Assembly: GCF_043290135.1 (NCBI RefSeq)
Contig: NC_134710.1
Coordinates: forward strand, 250,282,092-250,346,091
From: Rhipicephalus microplus
Lineage: Eukaryota > Arthropoda > Arachnida > Ixodida > Ixodidae
Direction of reading: 5' to 3'
Length of the DNA stretch: 64,000 nt
The notes beneath the pieces are model-generated. The model made no database searches. It saw only the letters and a list, made by a program, of their open reading frames with translations, and was not told where the DNA came from. The position numbers and the translations under genes are program-made. Shown here piece after piece: positions 10,630-22,254 of this stretch (position 1 is the stretch's first letter; every line of letters begins with the position of its first letter).

Positions 10630-10960
10630 TCACACGTGAAGCCCAGCCTGGTGTCTAGGATGGAAAGATATCATTGTTAGAAATTTTACTTTTGCAAGAT
10701 AATGAACAAGTCTCTTAAGGTCAAACACTGCACTGAGTGTTAAAAACAACCCTGGATGGAGTGGGATATGATACCGACAGAGCTCCCTGAAATGAGTCAG
10801 TCGTGCTGGGTAAAGCACAGAGAATTCAATCAAAACATGCAAAACGATTAGACTCTCTCCGCAGTGTATACATGTAGGTGGATCCGTGCCTGTGAAAAAG
10901 TGTTCATGTGTGGCCTATTCTGAACCATGTTAGAGTGACTTCAGTGAATCTGTTGAGTTT
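10630..10960 (-). pseudogene. LINE ORF2 C-terminal cysteine motif (internally deleted copy)
   Basis: The minus strand encodes IGHTHEHFFTGTDPPTCIHCGESLIVLHVLIEFS. This matches the C-x2-C-x8-H-x3-E/C motif of the fragment at 9223-9498, with the final Cys replaced by Phe. A hydrophobic tail follows. Nonfunctional. Confidence 0.65.
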
Positions 10961-11032
10961 TTATGGGATAACTTTCTTTAGTTGGGGTTTGACTAGGTGG
11001 AGCTTGTTGACCTGCTTGTCCCATTTATCTTG

Positions 11033-11401
11033 CTAGTGGTTGCGTAGCCCTCTACGTACAACAGGCTTTAGATCCACCCCCGGAACAGTTGTTATATCTA
11101 TAGCTTGCCTATCAGCGGCTTTTCGTGCATTTTTGTCAACTATTTCATTGTCCACAATCCCAGAATCACCTGGCACCCAGCAAATAACAATAGAAAATTT
11201 CAGGTTATAGGCTGCATAGATTTCATTAAGGAGCTTGTTAAAAGTGGGGTTCTTGCTGTACTTGCCACAAGACAGGGCTGTGACAACACTTAAAGAATCT
11301 GTGTACACTATAGACTTTTGTATCTTGTGTTGTATAATGTGTTGTATAATAAGCAGGGTACCATAGGCTTCCGACGTGAAAATACTGATATGTGTATGCA
11401 T
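11033..11401 (-). pseudogene. LINE RNase H domain fragment
   Basis: The frame shows IFTSEAYG (catalytic Glu block), IVYTDSLSVV (catalytic Asp block) and VICWVPGDSGIVDNEIVD. In active enzymes the last block reads PGHSG; here the His is Asp. The first Asp block lies upstream in a shifted frame (11308-11576). The arrangement and spacing are typical of LINE-encoded RNase H. The intact-looking relative is at 29113-29700. Confidence 0.75.
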
Positions 11402-11559
11402 GGTTCTGGTGTTGGAGAGTTTTGTCCATAGGCTGCACAGGATACAGATGTTTGAGACTTTGAGCCATCAGAGAAGAATGCGGCTGAACAATATTCGTGC
11501 TCAAAGGCCAAGAAATGTCGCTCAATGAATGCACTAGGACAATTTTTCTTTTTGAGGTC

Positions 11560-12493
11560 TTAGAAGGACCAGTCACAAGTTACAGGACACTGCTGCCAGG
11601 GAGGGATGTGTTTGGCATAGTCACTTTCCTGTAAGCCATTGAAAAAAATGCCAAGTTTTTCTACTGCAGGTCTTATTTCCGATGGAAACGGTGGGGCAAT
11701 AGAAGGACGGTTTAGGTATAACTGAGTAGTGGACACATCATTCATAAGTGTTTTGCATGGGTGCTGCTTCATAGACATGATCTTAACTGCATAGTTGACT
11801 CCTAGATACGTGCGCTGATAGTCTAGTGGCCACTGATCTGACTCTGCATAAAGGCTTTGAATAGGGCTGGTACGGAAGGCACCAAGTGCCAGCCGGATAC
11901 CTAGGTGGTATACAGGGTCCAACATTTTCAGTGCTGTCCTTGAAGCTGACTGATATACTATGCATCCATAGTCTATGCGTGACAGAACCAGGCGAAACAG
12001 AGATATGAGACAGTGCCTGTCTGTCCCTCACGACTGGTGCAATAAAATCTTTAAAAGGTTCATGGTCTTGAGACATTTCAGCTACAGTTGTTTTATATGC
12101 TTTATAAAGGTGAGTTTAGCATCGTAAATTACGCCAAGAAATTTTCGTTCTTTCGCAATAACTAAGCTTTGTCCATTCATTAGTATGCAGGGGTCAGGAT
12201 GTACACCTCTTCGTCTGGAGAAAAGCACACTAGTAGTCTTGTCAGTGTTAAACTTAAAAACCATTCTCATCAGCCCATTTCGCAAGGCTGTTAACACCCA
12301 ACTGTATCTGGCGTTGGCATACAGTCAAGCTACACGATTTGAAACTGATTTGGATGTTGTCCACATATATGGAGTACGATATCGCAGGTGGAATAACAGA
12401 GCGAAGAGAGCTCATTTTAACTATAAAAGGTCCAATCACCCGGGGTCGGCTCAACCACCAGTATCCTCTTTTCCCCAGACATGGCAATGCCAT
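11560..12493 (-). pseudogene. LINE reverse transcriptase C-terminal half
   Basis: Frames 12254-12493, 12082-12297, 11783-12076 and 11560-11925 overlap. They carry the RT palm box as YVDN (second Asp replaced by Asn), the WADENGFKFN block, the KFLGVIYD block and the YHLGIRLALGAFRTSP block that precedes RNase H. At least three frameshifts are present. The same blocks occur, with intact YVDD, in the LINE at 22255-23943. Confidence 0.75.
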
Positions 12494-12725
12494 GCACGGC
12501 TAGGCGTGGGAGGGAGTCGAAACTCCCCTGTTAGCTCGTGTCCGTGGTGACGCTACGCACCAAACGCCTGCTGTCGCAGACGCCCCTGCAGGTTCCAGGA
12601 ACATATTAAGTGCAACGTATTAACACATAGCTCTACGGGGGCATTTCTAGTTTTCGCAATTTCGACCGTAGGAGCCGGGAAATCGTATTAAGCAGGAATG
12701 CACAATGAGGTTCTACTGTATATAT

Positions 12726-12856
12726 TGTGAGCACGACAAGTGAATGACTCTTCATTCTCTTTAGATATCATCATCACCTGTACATCTTCATCATCTGTAA
12801 ATATCATCACCAGTGTGATTTAGCTCAAGCCTGGCTGAATAAACCAGTTCCTCACA
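12726..12856 (+). repeat. 5' LTR, gypsy copy 2
   Basis: 131 bp, beginning TGTGAG and ending CTCACA. It is nearly identical to 17728-17858. It contains TTTAGATATCATCATCACC and a GAATAAACC polyadenylation-like motif. The sequence directly after it (AGTGGTGGACGGTGC) sits where the primer-binding site should be and resembles the equivalent position of gypsy copy 3. Confidence 0.9.
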
Positions 12857-12944
12857 AGTGGTGGACGGTGCTTTCCGTTCCCTCAAGTCCTCTCGCCCGT
12901 TCTCACTGGAGCTCCGCTCGGGTCGTCGCATACATCCCCCAGCC

Positions 12945-13472
12945 ATGGCGGCTCAAGAAAACCCTGGCCCATCCAACGTTGCCGTCCTACTGCAGCCACC
13001 GCCACCTGCTCCGCCCAACAACATTCGCCTGCGTGATCCACCTGTGTTTTCCGGTCTCCGAGGCAATGATGTCGAATACTGGATTAAGAACTACGACCTC
13101 GTCAGCGATTTGAACAGGTGGGACAATCCACAGAAGTTGCGCAGCGTCCCATTTTACTTGTTTGATGTTGCCAAAACTTGGTTCTGGAACCACGACCCGG
13201 ATCTTCCCGACTGGGACACTTTCGAGCAGCAAATTCGTCAAATATTTGGTGCCCCTACAGTTCGCACTGAGGCAGCAAAGAAGAAGTTCGCTGAACGCAC
13301 ACAGATGCCGGGTGAATCTTACACCTCTTATATTGAGGATGTCCTTGAACTGTGCAAGCTCGTCAACACCGCCATGTCTGAGAATGACCAAATACGTCAC
13401 ATTATTAAAGGCATTAACACCGCCGCCTTTATGCTTTTGCCACGCAAAATCCGGCCACCACCCAGGAAGTGA
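12945..13472 (+). pseudogene. gag, gypsy copy 2
   Basis: From the ATG at 12945 the frame encodes a typical Ty3/gypsy Gag core: LRDPPVFSG, VEYWIKNYD, VPFYLFDVAKTWF, and the SYTSYIEDVLELCKLVN helix close to the C-terminal half of the capsid domain. It is frameshifted at about 13435; the similarity resumes in another frame from 13469 (EVITICKRLDELQ). The zinc knuckle expected near 14000 is not recognisable. Very similar in layout to the Gag of copy 3 at 49129-49596. Confidence 0.8.
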
Positions 13473-14231
13473 TAACCATCTGTAAGCGACTTGACGAGCT
13501 TCAGTCTCTTCGCCTCTGCTACGATGCCACCGACATTCGTTTGCCTGCATCCCTCGACTTGTGTGCGCTTATTCGCCACATTGTTCATAAAGAGCTTCAC
13601 GGGCGCTGCTATTCCTGCGCTGCGGAAGTTACTTTCCCTTCTGAAAAAGATAGCTTGCGAGACCTGATTAAACAAGAGATCGCGTCCGACGTGTTCCAAC
13701 GGTCCCTGCGTGCGCCAGACGCGCACGTACGCCGAAGTTGCCGCGCTCTCTGCCGCATCCACCGTTTCTGTGCCTACACCAGCAGACAATACGCCTGTGG
13801 CTTCGTTGTCACCGCCAGTGCATGCACCGCCTCACTACGCACCTCAGCGCCCACCTCGACCAATCTGTTACTAGTGCGGCTATCGAGGACATATCGCTCG
13901 GTTTTGTTGAAGGCGCCAACAAGACAAGCAACGTGGCTACGTTCCCGAAGAACAGCGAAGCTTCCGTCCGACTATGAACTACCTACAACCACCCTCCCAA
14001 TCGACCTATTACTGTTCACCGTTCTCTACTTACCATACTGCCATGCCTGGGAATTCCCGTACGTCTCGCCGAAGGTCGCCTTTGCCAGGTCGCCGTTCAG
14101 TGTCGCCTCTGCAGCCCGCCTCCCATTTCACGAACGCCCACACAGAAAACTCCCCAATGCAGTTTTAGGAGGGGAAACTGCACCACCGGACAGCTAACAA
14201 TTCCTGCATAGCGGCCATCGAATTTGATAGC

Positions 14232-15260
14232 AATGTTTGTAGAAGGTGTACACGTTGAGGCTCTTGTAGACAATGGCACTGCCATTTTTGATTATTCATG
14301 CTGATTTTCGTTCCTGCCTTCGAAAAGCCACCACGCCTTATGGTGGCCCACATCTCCGTGCAGCAACCAACGCTTTTCTTTGTCCACTTGCACAGTGTAG
14401 CGTTCGTGTCTGCATAGAAGGCATTTGTCATCACATAGTTTTCGTGGTATTTCGTGAGTGCACCCTGCACCCACTTTCTCATTCTGGGGTGGGATTTCTT
14501 GTCTTCTGCGTCCGCTTTCATATCTTGTAATCAGCGCCTCCCGCATCTAAATGCCACTGACTCTTCTTCGTTTGAACACGATGGACGCATCCGCCTTGTC
14601 ACCACGTCAGATTATGTACTTCGGCCATACATTGAAGAAATAAGTGTTGATTGCACCGACATTGTGGATGGTGACGTACTAATTCTCCCTTACGGTCATA
14701 CCCTACGTAGGGGCATTGTGATCACACCAGGGCTTATTCGCTTCTTCGATGGGTCTACCTACCTAACCGCCATAAATCAAACGCCCGAGTGTGTACTGCT
14801 TCTCTGTGGCTCAACAGTATCTTGCGCGGTCGACAGTGAGCCTGTTGCGATTGTTACTCTTCCGAACAACAACCACAACGATGTCCCAAAGTCACAATCC
14901 CTGCCATTCAATACCTCTTCCACACCTGTGTTGGCAACCATAAGCACCAACTTAACCCCTGATCAAACTGAAGATTTGCTCGCCCTGTTGAATAGACCCC
15001 GTTCTCTATTTTACGTGAACTCGCCCGCCCTCAGCATGACTACCACCGCTACTCACAGTATCCAGACTGACGGCTCTCGTATTGTACATCAGCGTCCATA
15101 TCACGTGTCTCAGGCAGAATGCAAGATCATTGAGAAAAACGTCTCAGACATGCTACGACGCAACATCATACGTCCTTCCTCGAGTCCCTGGTCATCCCCA
15201 GTTGTTCTTGTTCAAAATAAAGATGAACAGTGCGTTTCTGCGTTGATTACCGTGCCCTAA
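14232..15260 (+). pseudogene. protease and start of reverse transcriptase, gypsy copy 2
   Basis: A protease-like stretch VEALVDNGTAIF at about 14257-14292 has the active-site DTG changed to DNG (14269-14277). The 14454-15260 frame continues with LGWDFLS and then the RT N-terminal part (IIEKNVSDMLRRNIIRPSSSPWSSPVVLV). A frameshift near 15230 moves the RT to the next frame. The tandem changes show a long-inactive copy. Confidence 0.75.
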
Positions 15261-15718
15261 ACAAAATAACGCGCAAGGATGTTTATACTCTCCCTCGGAT
15301 CGACGATGCACTGGATTCATTACAGGGCACAGAGTATTTTTCTAGCCTCGACCTTAGGTCAGGCTACTGGCAGATACCAATGTCGAAGTCTGATAAAGAG
15401 AAGACTGCTTTTTCAACGCCAAATGGGTTGTACGAGTTTAATGTGATGCCTTTTGGACTTTGTAATACACCCGCCACCTTCAAACGCATGATAGACGGCG
15501 TACTGCGTGGTTCGAAATGGAAAACGTGTCTGTGCTATCTCTATGACATAGTGTTTTCATCCACGTTCTCGCAGCATCTACAACGTATTGACGAAGTTCT
15601 CACATGCCTTGCAAAAGCCGGTCTACTGCTTAACACCAAGAAATGTATCTTTGCTAGCAAGACAATCAAGGTTCTCGGCGACCTCGTCAGCAAAGAAGGA
15701 ATTCGGCCGGACCCCTAG
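15230..15718 (+). pseudogene. reverse transcriptase core, gypsy copy 2
   Basis: RFCVDYRALNKITRKD, SSLDLRSGYWQIPM and NVMPFGLCNTPATF are canonical gypsy RT blocks. The catalytic box reads YLYD instead of YLDD, and one following codon is missing (about 15536-15550). The frame stops at 15718, within the thumb region. Confidence 0.82.
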
Positions 15719-15775
15719 AAGCTTGCCGCCGTTCTCGATTTTCCTCGTCCACTGCGTCAAAAGGACCTGCGCAGC

Positions 15776-16321
15776 TTGCTTGGGTTATTTTCTTACTTCC
15801 GGCGCTTCATACGTGGCTTTGCGAAACATGCGTCTCCGCTCCATCAACTCCTTGCAAGGAATGTCCCCTTCGTTTGGTCCAAAGACTGCGAAAGCGCTTT
15901 CACGGCATTGAAGCAAGTCCTCACGTCGGATCCGGTACTGTGCCACTTCGATTCCACTGCACCCACGATCCTTCACACCGACGCAAGTAGTCATGGTCTA
16001 GGTGCGGTACTTTTGCAGCGTGACAAAAACTCACGCGAACGCGTCGTTGCTTACGCAAGTCGTGTTCTTACCGCTGCGGAAAAGAACTACACTATAACCG
16101 AGCAGGAGTGCCTTGCTGTTGTTTGGGCAGTGCAAAAATTCCGACCATATCTTCACGACCATCATTTTATCGTCGTTACCGACCATAACACCCTATGCTG
16201 GCTTTCATCGCTGAAAAACTTATCGGGTCGCCTCGGTCGCTGGGTGCTTCGCTTGCTGGAGTACGATTGCGATGTCGCCTACAGATCTGGGAAGAAGCAT
16301 CAAGATGCTGATGCTCTATAA
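15776..16321 (+). pseudogene. RNase H domain, gypsy copy 2
   Basis: A frame of 181 aa begins with the RT connection ([16 protein letters not shown]) and carries RNase H blocks [30 protein letters not shown] and [11 protein letters not shown], which supply the expected acidic residues. It closes with [13 protein letters not shown], normally followed by LSR. It ends at a stop where the active frame would continue into integrase. Confidence 0.82.
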
Positions 16322-16330
16322 CGCTGTACT

Positions 16331-17680
16331 TTGCCCAGCGGAGGCCACTCACCATCGATACTCCAAAACGACAGCACCTCTCCAATCGCAGCGCTAAGTT
16401 CATCACCTGCTACCCTATCCGTCCTTGTTTCACAACAACGTGTCGACCCATACTGCCGCATTATTGTTGACCGCTTGACCGGCTCTACTACTCCTCCAAA
16501 CACCAGACTCCCTCGTCAACTTAAACAATTTAAGCTTGTCGGCAGTGCTTTACACCGCTATATTTACCACATCGATGGCAACAAGTGGGTACCCGTCATC
16601 CCACGTTCTCTGCAACGTGAAGTTCTGGAAGCCTTTCATGATGATCCAACCGCCGCTTATCCAGGCTATCACAAGACGACAAAATACGAAGTCATTGTTT
16701 CTGGCCTGGCCTCTCTTCAGCCGTCGCTAAGTACCTTGCCTCGTGTCCATTGCCAATGGTGAAAACGACCGACAACTTCTCCGGCTGGCTTAATGCAACC
16801 TCTTCCTTGTCCTGCCTCGCCTTTTGAAGTCGTTGGAATCTACTAGTATGGCCCTCTTCCTATATCATCCAATAGGAATCGCTGGATTGTCACGGCCGTC
16901 GACCACCTTCCCTGCTACGCAGAAACAGCTTCTATACCATCTGGGACTGCCCCTGGGGTGGCACGATTGCTTTCTTCGCCATAACCTTTTGTGTCATGGA
17001 GCTCCATGCATTCTCCTGAGTGGTCGTAGCAAAGTCTTTCTCTCTTCCATTGTCGAGCAAGTTTTGTGTGCCTCGAACACTGTTCACAAAACCCCTTCTA
17101 GCTAACACTCGCAGACCAACGGATTGACTGAACGGTTTCATCGGACCCTATCGGATCGCCATGTACATTCACCCCAACCACACGAACTGGGATGCAATTC
17201 TACCCTTCATGACATTCGCCTATAATACGGCTGCTCAATGCACTACCGGCTTTTCTCCATTTTTTTTTCTCGTCAATGGTCGCTTGCCAACTTTCGCTCT
17301 GGATTTCTTTTTCCTTCCGGCCCCTGCACCCTCGACGGCTCCTTTCTCTGAAGAATTTTTATCTCGTCTCACACACTGCCGTCACCAGGCCCGTGTTAAC
17401 ACAGGCCTCTCTCAAGACACTTGAAAATCTCGCTTATGACTCGTCTCGCCGTGTTGCGAGTTTTTCCTCTGGTGACGAAGTTCTTCTATGGACTCCACTA
17501 CGCGTCCCCGGATTATGCGACAAATTCATCAGTCGCTTCATTGGGCCGTACACGGTGGTCGAACAGACATCTGTCGATTACTGCGTTTCTACTCTTAGCG
17601 CTAATCCTGATCATCGTTGCCGCGGAACAGAGATAGTGCACGTATCTCGTTTAAAGCCTTACGCGCGATTCATTTCATAA
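16331..17680 (+). pseudogene. integrase fragments, gypsy copy 2
   Basis: Three frames cover this region. The first has the zinc-binding N-terminal part (VIPRSLQREVLEAFHDDPTAAYPGYHKT). The middle part (16824-17105) is badly shifted. From 17161 the catalytic-core end appears (WDAILPFMTFAYNTAAQ, TGFSPFFFLVNGRLP), followed by the C-terminal DNA-binding module (GDEVLLWTP, KFISRFIGPYTVVEQ, HVSRLKPYA). There is no chromodomain and no env. Confidence 0.78.
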
Positions 17681-17727
17681 TACTGTCAAGCGACCATGCG
17701 GCTGCTTTAACCGCGCGGGCTAAATAG

Positions 17728-17858
17728 TGTGAGCGCGACAAGCAAATGACTCTTCATTCTCTTTAGATATCATCATCACCAGTACACCTTCATCATCTGT
17801 AAATATCATCACCAGTGTGATTTAGCTCGAGCCTGGCTGAGTAAACCGGTTCCTCAAA
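17728..17858 (+). repeat. 3' LTR, gypsy copy 2
   Basis: 131 bp aligned base-for-base with the 5' LTR. It differs at about ten positions (for example AGCGCGAC for AGCACGAC, CTCGAGC for CTCAAGC, ending CTCAAA for CTCACA). That divergence makes the insertion old. Confidence 0.9.
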
Positions 17859-18489
17859 ATATATGCTTGTTTTTCCCAAACAAATTTTAGTTGCAAGTCA
17901 GTGCCAGTCTTTTTTCGTCGTGATTTTGTGTGCCCTGTGTATTAACCTAGATGAACGCATCAACTCGCTCAAGCTTCCATTGTTATGCAGATCATTTTTT
18001 GGGGCCCTTTCAATTCTTCTCCATTTATCCTCAAAAACTTTGAATATTGTCCGATATGCCTTCCTTGGCTTCATTATTTTTACGGTAATGTTGGAAAATC
18101 TCACTAGCAAAGTCTCATCACAACACGTGTGGGAATAGGTTCCCTGTTGTTCAATATGAGGTGTTGATGGGAAATCAAGTCGTCCCAATTCAGCAGCCAA
18201 CAAGCGCTTGCCCTTTTCATACACGAGAAAAAGGAAGTAAGCAAACTGATTCGATGTTAACTGTGATCTTAACTTGAAACTTTAACAAAATTATATAAAA
18301 AGTGCAAGCAGTAGGTAACAAAACGGTGGATTGAGTCAATGCAACCACATGTATTTTACTGGTTTTACACTGTGCTTAAGTCAAATCTTTTTGCCAAAAA
18401 TAGTAAACCGCTCCACAGCGATAGTAAAAGTCAACATAATAGTACTAGTTATTCATCACTGCCACAATTCACATGCAATAAATAGTTAC
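17859..18489. other. UBR4 intron without recognisable element
   Basis: No gene or repeat recognised. It ends at the donor site of the exon at 18490-18780. Confidence 0.5.
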
Positions 18490-18780
18490 CTTTACACAGA
18501 GGCCAAATAGCTTGAGGAGAACAGTGAGCAATGGCCGGCCCCGTGATAGGTCATCAATGGCAGCAAGGCGCTCGAGCATGGCCTCAAGGCCACCGCAAAT
18601 GCCCATGACACGTGCCAGCCTGTACACATGCTCCTCATCCACCTGAGGACCACCAGCCTTTGCTTCAAGAGATTCCACAAATTCTTCCGTTGCATCTCCC
18701 AACAGCCCTCGCATACGGTACACTACTCGCATAGCCTCCGACTCTCCATTCTCAGGACACCAGACTTTGCGGTAGACTTC
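18490..18780 (-). CDS. UBR4: UBR4 exon 5 of those visible
   Basis: 97 codons, phase 0 at both ends. It starts EVYRKVWCPENGE after acceptor TTTGTACAG and ends LLKLFGLCVK before donor GTAACTAT. The MRVVYRMRGLLGDATEEFVESL block is close to identical with human UBR4, as is the CGGLEAMLERLA segment. The tick replaces the acidic linker of vertebrates with a shorter Lys/Gly-containing one. The junction with the upstream exon (LDLPVK | EVYRKVW) reproduces the conserved LPVxEVYKKVW. Confidence 0.95.
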
Positions 18781-20675
18781 CTGTACAAACAAATTCACCA
18801 TACAGGCATCCCATGTTTAGTTGAAAGACCATTTAAATGCAGTTAAGCAACACCCATAAAAAATGAAGCCCATTTATAAGGCAAGCAAGCTGGTTCACTT
18901 TAAGAACATTGGTATATGCCATAATGTACATAAATGGGAAAGAATAGTGTTGAATTATGGGAGACTCAGGGGTGCAACAGACAAAATAGCTTTCTCGGGG
19001 CAGCATAACTAATAAAAAATACTTTGACAAAAGATAAAAATATATGTACTAGTCATTCAACACCAGCTAATACATGCGCAGCACACGTTAACACTGCTAT
19101 TTCAATAAAAGAAGTGTATGGTGCTGCATATGTTAATATGAACCTGCTAGCATAGTGACCTCGAAATTCTGGAGATTTGTAAAGCAGGGCTAAGTGGACA
19201 CGACGTAAAAAACAAAAAAACAGGCATACGCTTGTGTCTACTTGTTTCTCAGGGTGGCAGAAACATCCTGCACAGCTACGAGGTTTCAGTAATTTTTTAG
19301 GCATCGGCAATCATACTAGTACTCATAACAACAAAGCAAAGATTAAGGAACAAAATGCGCTGCATCCCATGACAGCTAGTATTATTAACCTCTCTCCGAT
19401 CTTAGTATGCTTCATTGCAAGGTACCTATGTAATGCGGCGAAAGTGGCTTAAAAAAGTGTTTTGCATGCGATGGAACAAGACGAGAAAATTTGAGAACCA
19501 CTGCCCTGTTTTTTTCTTTTCTATCATGGTGGCGGTTAGGGTCTATGCATCTTGAATGTATTGAATGATAACGTCTAAACTGCATGTGGCAAATGAAGCC
19601 TTTGTGTTTTTTCGACACTAGTGCACCCGAAAAAATGATGAGGCTGGTTGGGAATTTCAACACTGTGGCATAATTTCAACAACTTTCAAAGTTTTGGCTC
19701 AGCTTGGTTCAAAAATAAGAAATTGGCACAATCGTTGCAGCCCTGCACACTGACTCCAATACCTCTATGAGAAAGAAAGTTGAAAGCAACAATACTACAC
19801 CTCGACAACATTAGTACTTGTAGACTACTAAGTACCAGAGTTCCCTGTATTAATTGTTCTATGAATCTCCAAATCGAACCATCAATTTTTTTTTTGTAAT
19901 TGATTAAGTCTGACAAATGCACAGGTGAAAACCTTAGCACGCTTAGTTGGTCAGGCTTGTTCGCCACAGCATAATTCTGAACAAAGTAAACATTTGGCTG
20001 TAAATATACATGAGCCTTGGAGAGAGGCAAGCATGGAGAGAAGCAAATGTCCAACAATCTTAAGGGGCCTTTTTCAAGTAACCATGGAATGAATTCACTT
20101 AAAGAGCTTATTGCCTCACGAATTCAAGGTCACAAAATTTTTAAGAATCCATCCAGTACAAGCGGAGTTACAAAGAATTGGCGCTCGCTGCAATCGTGTT
20201 CTCTCTTCTCTCGTACCCGTGAAAGCACTGAAAGCTAAGTAGGGAGGGATGGCACGGGCAAAGAAATAATGTCACGTGCACCTCTTAACCTTGAGCACTT
20301 TTTTTTTTTGAATATGCGGCTTTTTCTATGCAATCGCGCGCACACACCCAGACAAGTCGCGGAGTCCCGTGGCGATCCCTGTAATGACCGAGTGTGCCAT
20401 GTTCAAGTCAACTAATGACTGATAGATGGCCTTCTACATGCAATTTTGGGCGTCTTCCGTCATTTCTTGAGAGAAGAGAAAGCGATTTTAGGAGACTGAT
20501 AATTTATTGTGAATTCTAGGTTGCATGCTGCGCTATGATATTTGGCTCGCGTGTTCACTGGAGCCTCTACTACAGGTCGGCGCATTTTCTGACCATGCTC
20601 AAAAATTGTTGCAGGACCCCCTTTAAGGGTACCGACACGAATTTTGTGGCCGAGATAACATGCAGGATCGATTTC
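18781..20675. other. UBR4 intron without recognisable gene
   Basis: Nearly 1.9 kb of AT-rich sequence. I see no conserved frame, terminal repeat or tandem array. Confidence 0.45.
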
Positions 20676-20690
20676 CATGAACATGCGTAT

Positions 20691-20928
20691 TGATTGATAT
20701 GTGGGGTTTAACGTCCCAAAAACCACCATATGATTATGTGAGACGCCGCAGTGGATAGCTCCGAAAATTTCGACCACCTGGGGTTCTTTAACGTGCACCC
20801 AAATCTGAGCACATAGGCCTACAGCATTTTCGCCTCCATCGAAAATGCAGCCCCTGCACGCGGGATTCGATCCCACAACCTGCGGGTCAGCAGCCGAGTA
20901 CCTTAGCCACTAGACCACCGCGGCGAGG
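20691..20928 (-). mobile_element. tRNA-derived SINE (Ruka-like), copy 1
   Basis: On the minus strand the element begins with a tRNA-like head: the A-box region TGGTCTAGTGGCTAAGG and a B-box GGATCGAATCC variant (about 20858-20870). An unrelated body and a short ATCAATCAAT-type tail follow. It is flanked by a perfect 15-bp duplication, CATGAACATGCGTAT, at 20676-20690 and 20929-20943. Two further copies are in this window. I assign it by memory to the Ruka-type tick SINE; the family name is less certain than the class. Confidence 0.85.
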
Positions 20929-21203
20929 CATGAACATGCGTATATCATAGGCAAAATATAAACAGCGAATATAGCTTGGAAGGCATTTTAAATTAATTTT
21001 AATGTTCGCATGAGCAACGGACTCCCTCGTGCTAGCAACAATTGCAAATCTGACCCTTCGTGACCCCCTACTTCCCTCACGTGACCATGCTGCAACAAGT
21101 TATGATGTCATAGCCAGCATTTTTCTTTTGACACAATGTTTACTACAACAAACTACTACACGGCGGCTGCTCGCAAAGTCCGTGGTCATGGTGCACATGT
21201 TAA

Positions 21204-21351
21204 GGGGGCAGACTGGTCCTAGACATTTCCTTACTTTTTTTAGTGATCTTGATGAAACTGCACAGAATTATGAAACTTTTTCTGCCGATTTCAAATATTT
21301 ATTAGTTTTCCTATCTAGTTCCTGAAATAACTTAAGTTCGCCCCCTACTGT
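21204..21351. mobile_element. short relative of the TTAA-flanked transposon family (terminal part)
   Basis: After TTAA at 21200-21203 the sequence GGGGGCAGAC opens a segment matching the left ends at 38432 and 56364 (shared ATGAAACTTTTT, GCCGATTT, AAATAT blocks). The right boundary is less clear: a GCCCCCTACTG followed by TTTAA lies at 21340-21355. It is a terminal remnant or MITE. Confidence 0.5.
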
Positions 21352-21360
21352 TTAAGGCCG

Positions 21361-22240
21361 CCATAGAAAAAAAATGCTTAACTAAAAGTGATATTTACGA
21401 TATACCAACATAGACTAATGACTACAGATTGAAAGTATGCAAGTTTTTTTTTTGTTTTTAGGCTTTACTGGCTATTTTAATGAAATAAGATTTCTGCCGA
21501 TTACCCCCTTAGTTAAGGGTATAGAGAGTACGGAGTTGGGTCTCCGATTAGCCTATGGGGTGCTGTTTATTAATATATTAAGCGGACAAAATTTAAATTC
21601 GTTTGTGAGGTGATGTTACCAAATTAATCTTTTTAGTGATTAGGCTTAATTTTGGTCACGAAATAGTTCCGGTACTATTACTCCTGTCCTGATGAAACCT
21701 GAGCGGCGACAGGTCTACAATTAGGGATTTGCACTGTATGAGTTAGAAGTTTCCCGGTAGGTTATTAGCAAAGTTAAAAGCGATCGTAAGGGAAAAAAAA
21801 AATGAACTATCCATTTTCAGCAAAATGAACTATCCATTTTCAAAAGCAGTTGGAATTGTGTTACAATTCTGATGAGTAATTATATAAAAGGCTTGTGCTC
21901 TAAAGTATGCTCCCATACTTGCATTCTACACACATACAGGTTTGCATTGCAAAAATAATTGTTCTACCTGCCCTAGCTGCAGAGATATTCAGACCTCAAA
22001 ATTGAACAGTGGTAAATTTACTTTTTTGATAAAAATGGAAAAAAAAAAAAACTGAAAACACACAGCTTCTTCAAAAAGCAACAAACATGGTGCACATGTT
22101 TTGCAATCCTCATAAAGGTGCTCATAAATCCGTAGCAGAGCTTCTAACACAGGTGCCGGCAAATTATAAAAAAGCCTCGAAGCCCGTTCCCCGTTTTTCG
22201 CTGGTTCTGTATGTTAACAGCATTAAGAATCTGGACAGTT
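21361..22240. other. UBR4 intron; short tandem duplication only
   Basis: No gene recognised. A 23-bp segment AAAATGAACTATCCATTTTC plus AGC is directly repeated (21799-21821 and 21822-21842). Confidence 0.55.
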
Positions 22241-22254
22241 AGAATGACATTACA

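Larger units (their letters stand above)
10620..12592 (-). mobile_element. LINE (I/Jockey-type non-LTR retrotransposon), internally deleted copy
   Basis: Reading the minus strand from 12592: a 5' untranslated segment (12415-12592) shared with the LINE at 22.2-26.7 kb is joined directly to the reverse transcriptase palm just before its YVDD-type box. RT thumb, RNase H and C-terminal cysteine motif follow down to about 10630. ORF1, endonuclease and the N-terminal half of RT are missing, so this is an internal deletion rather than 5' truncation. Several frameshifts break the rest. Confidence 0.8.
12726..17858 (+). mobile_element. Ty3/gypsy retrotransposon, complete with LTRs but degenerate (copy 2)
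   Basis: This 5,133-bp element is bounded by LTRs of equal length and has Gag, protease, RT, RNase H and integrase in gypsy order. Flanking ATAT on both sides could be the target duplication, but it is low-complexity. Point mutations destroy the protease and RT active sites and break the frame several times. It lies in the intron between UBR4 exons 5 and 6, antisense to the gene, next to the end of a small DNA-element fragment (12593-12725). Confidence 0.9.

Noticed and set aside
12987..13550. 187-aa minus-strand ORF
   Set aside because: Antisense to gypsy copy 2 gag, whose conserved blocks are on the plus strand.
20859..20928. tRNA gene at the head of the Ruka-like SINE
   Set aside because: The same head recurs at 24.2 and 63.4 kb attached to the same non-tRNA body and flanked by target duplications, so it is a SINE head rather than a tRNA gene.
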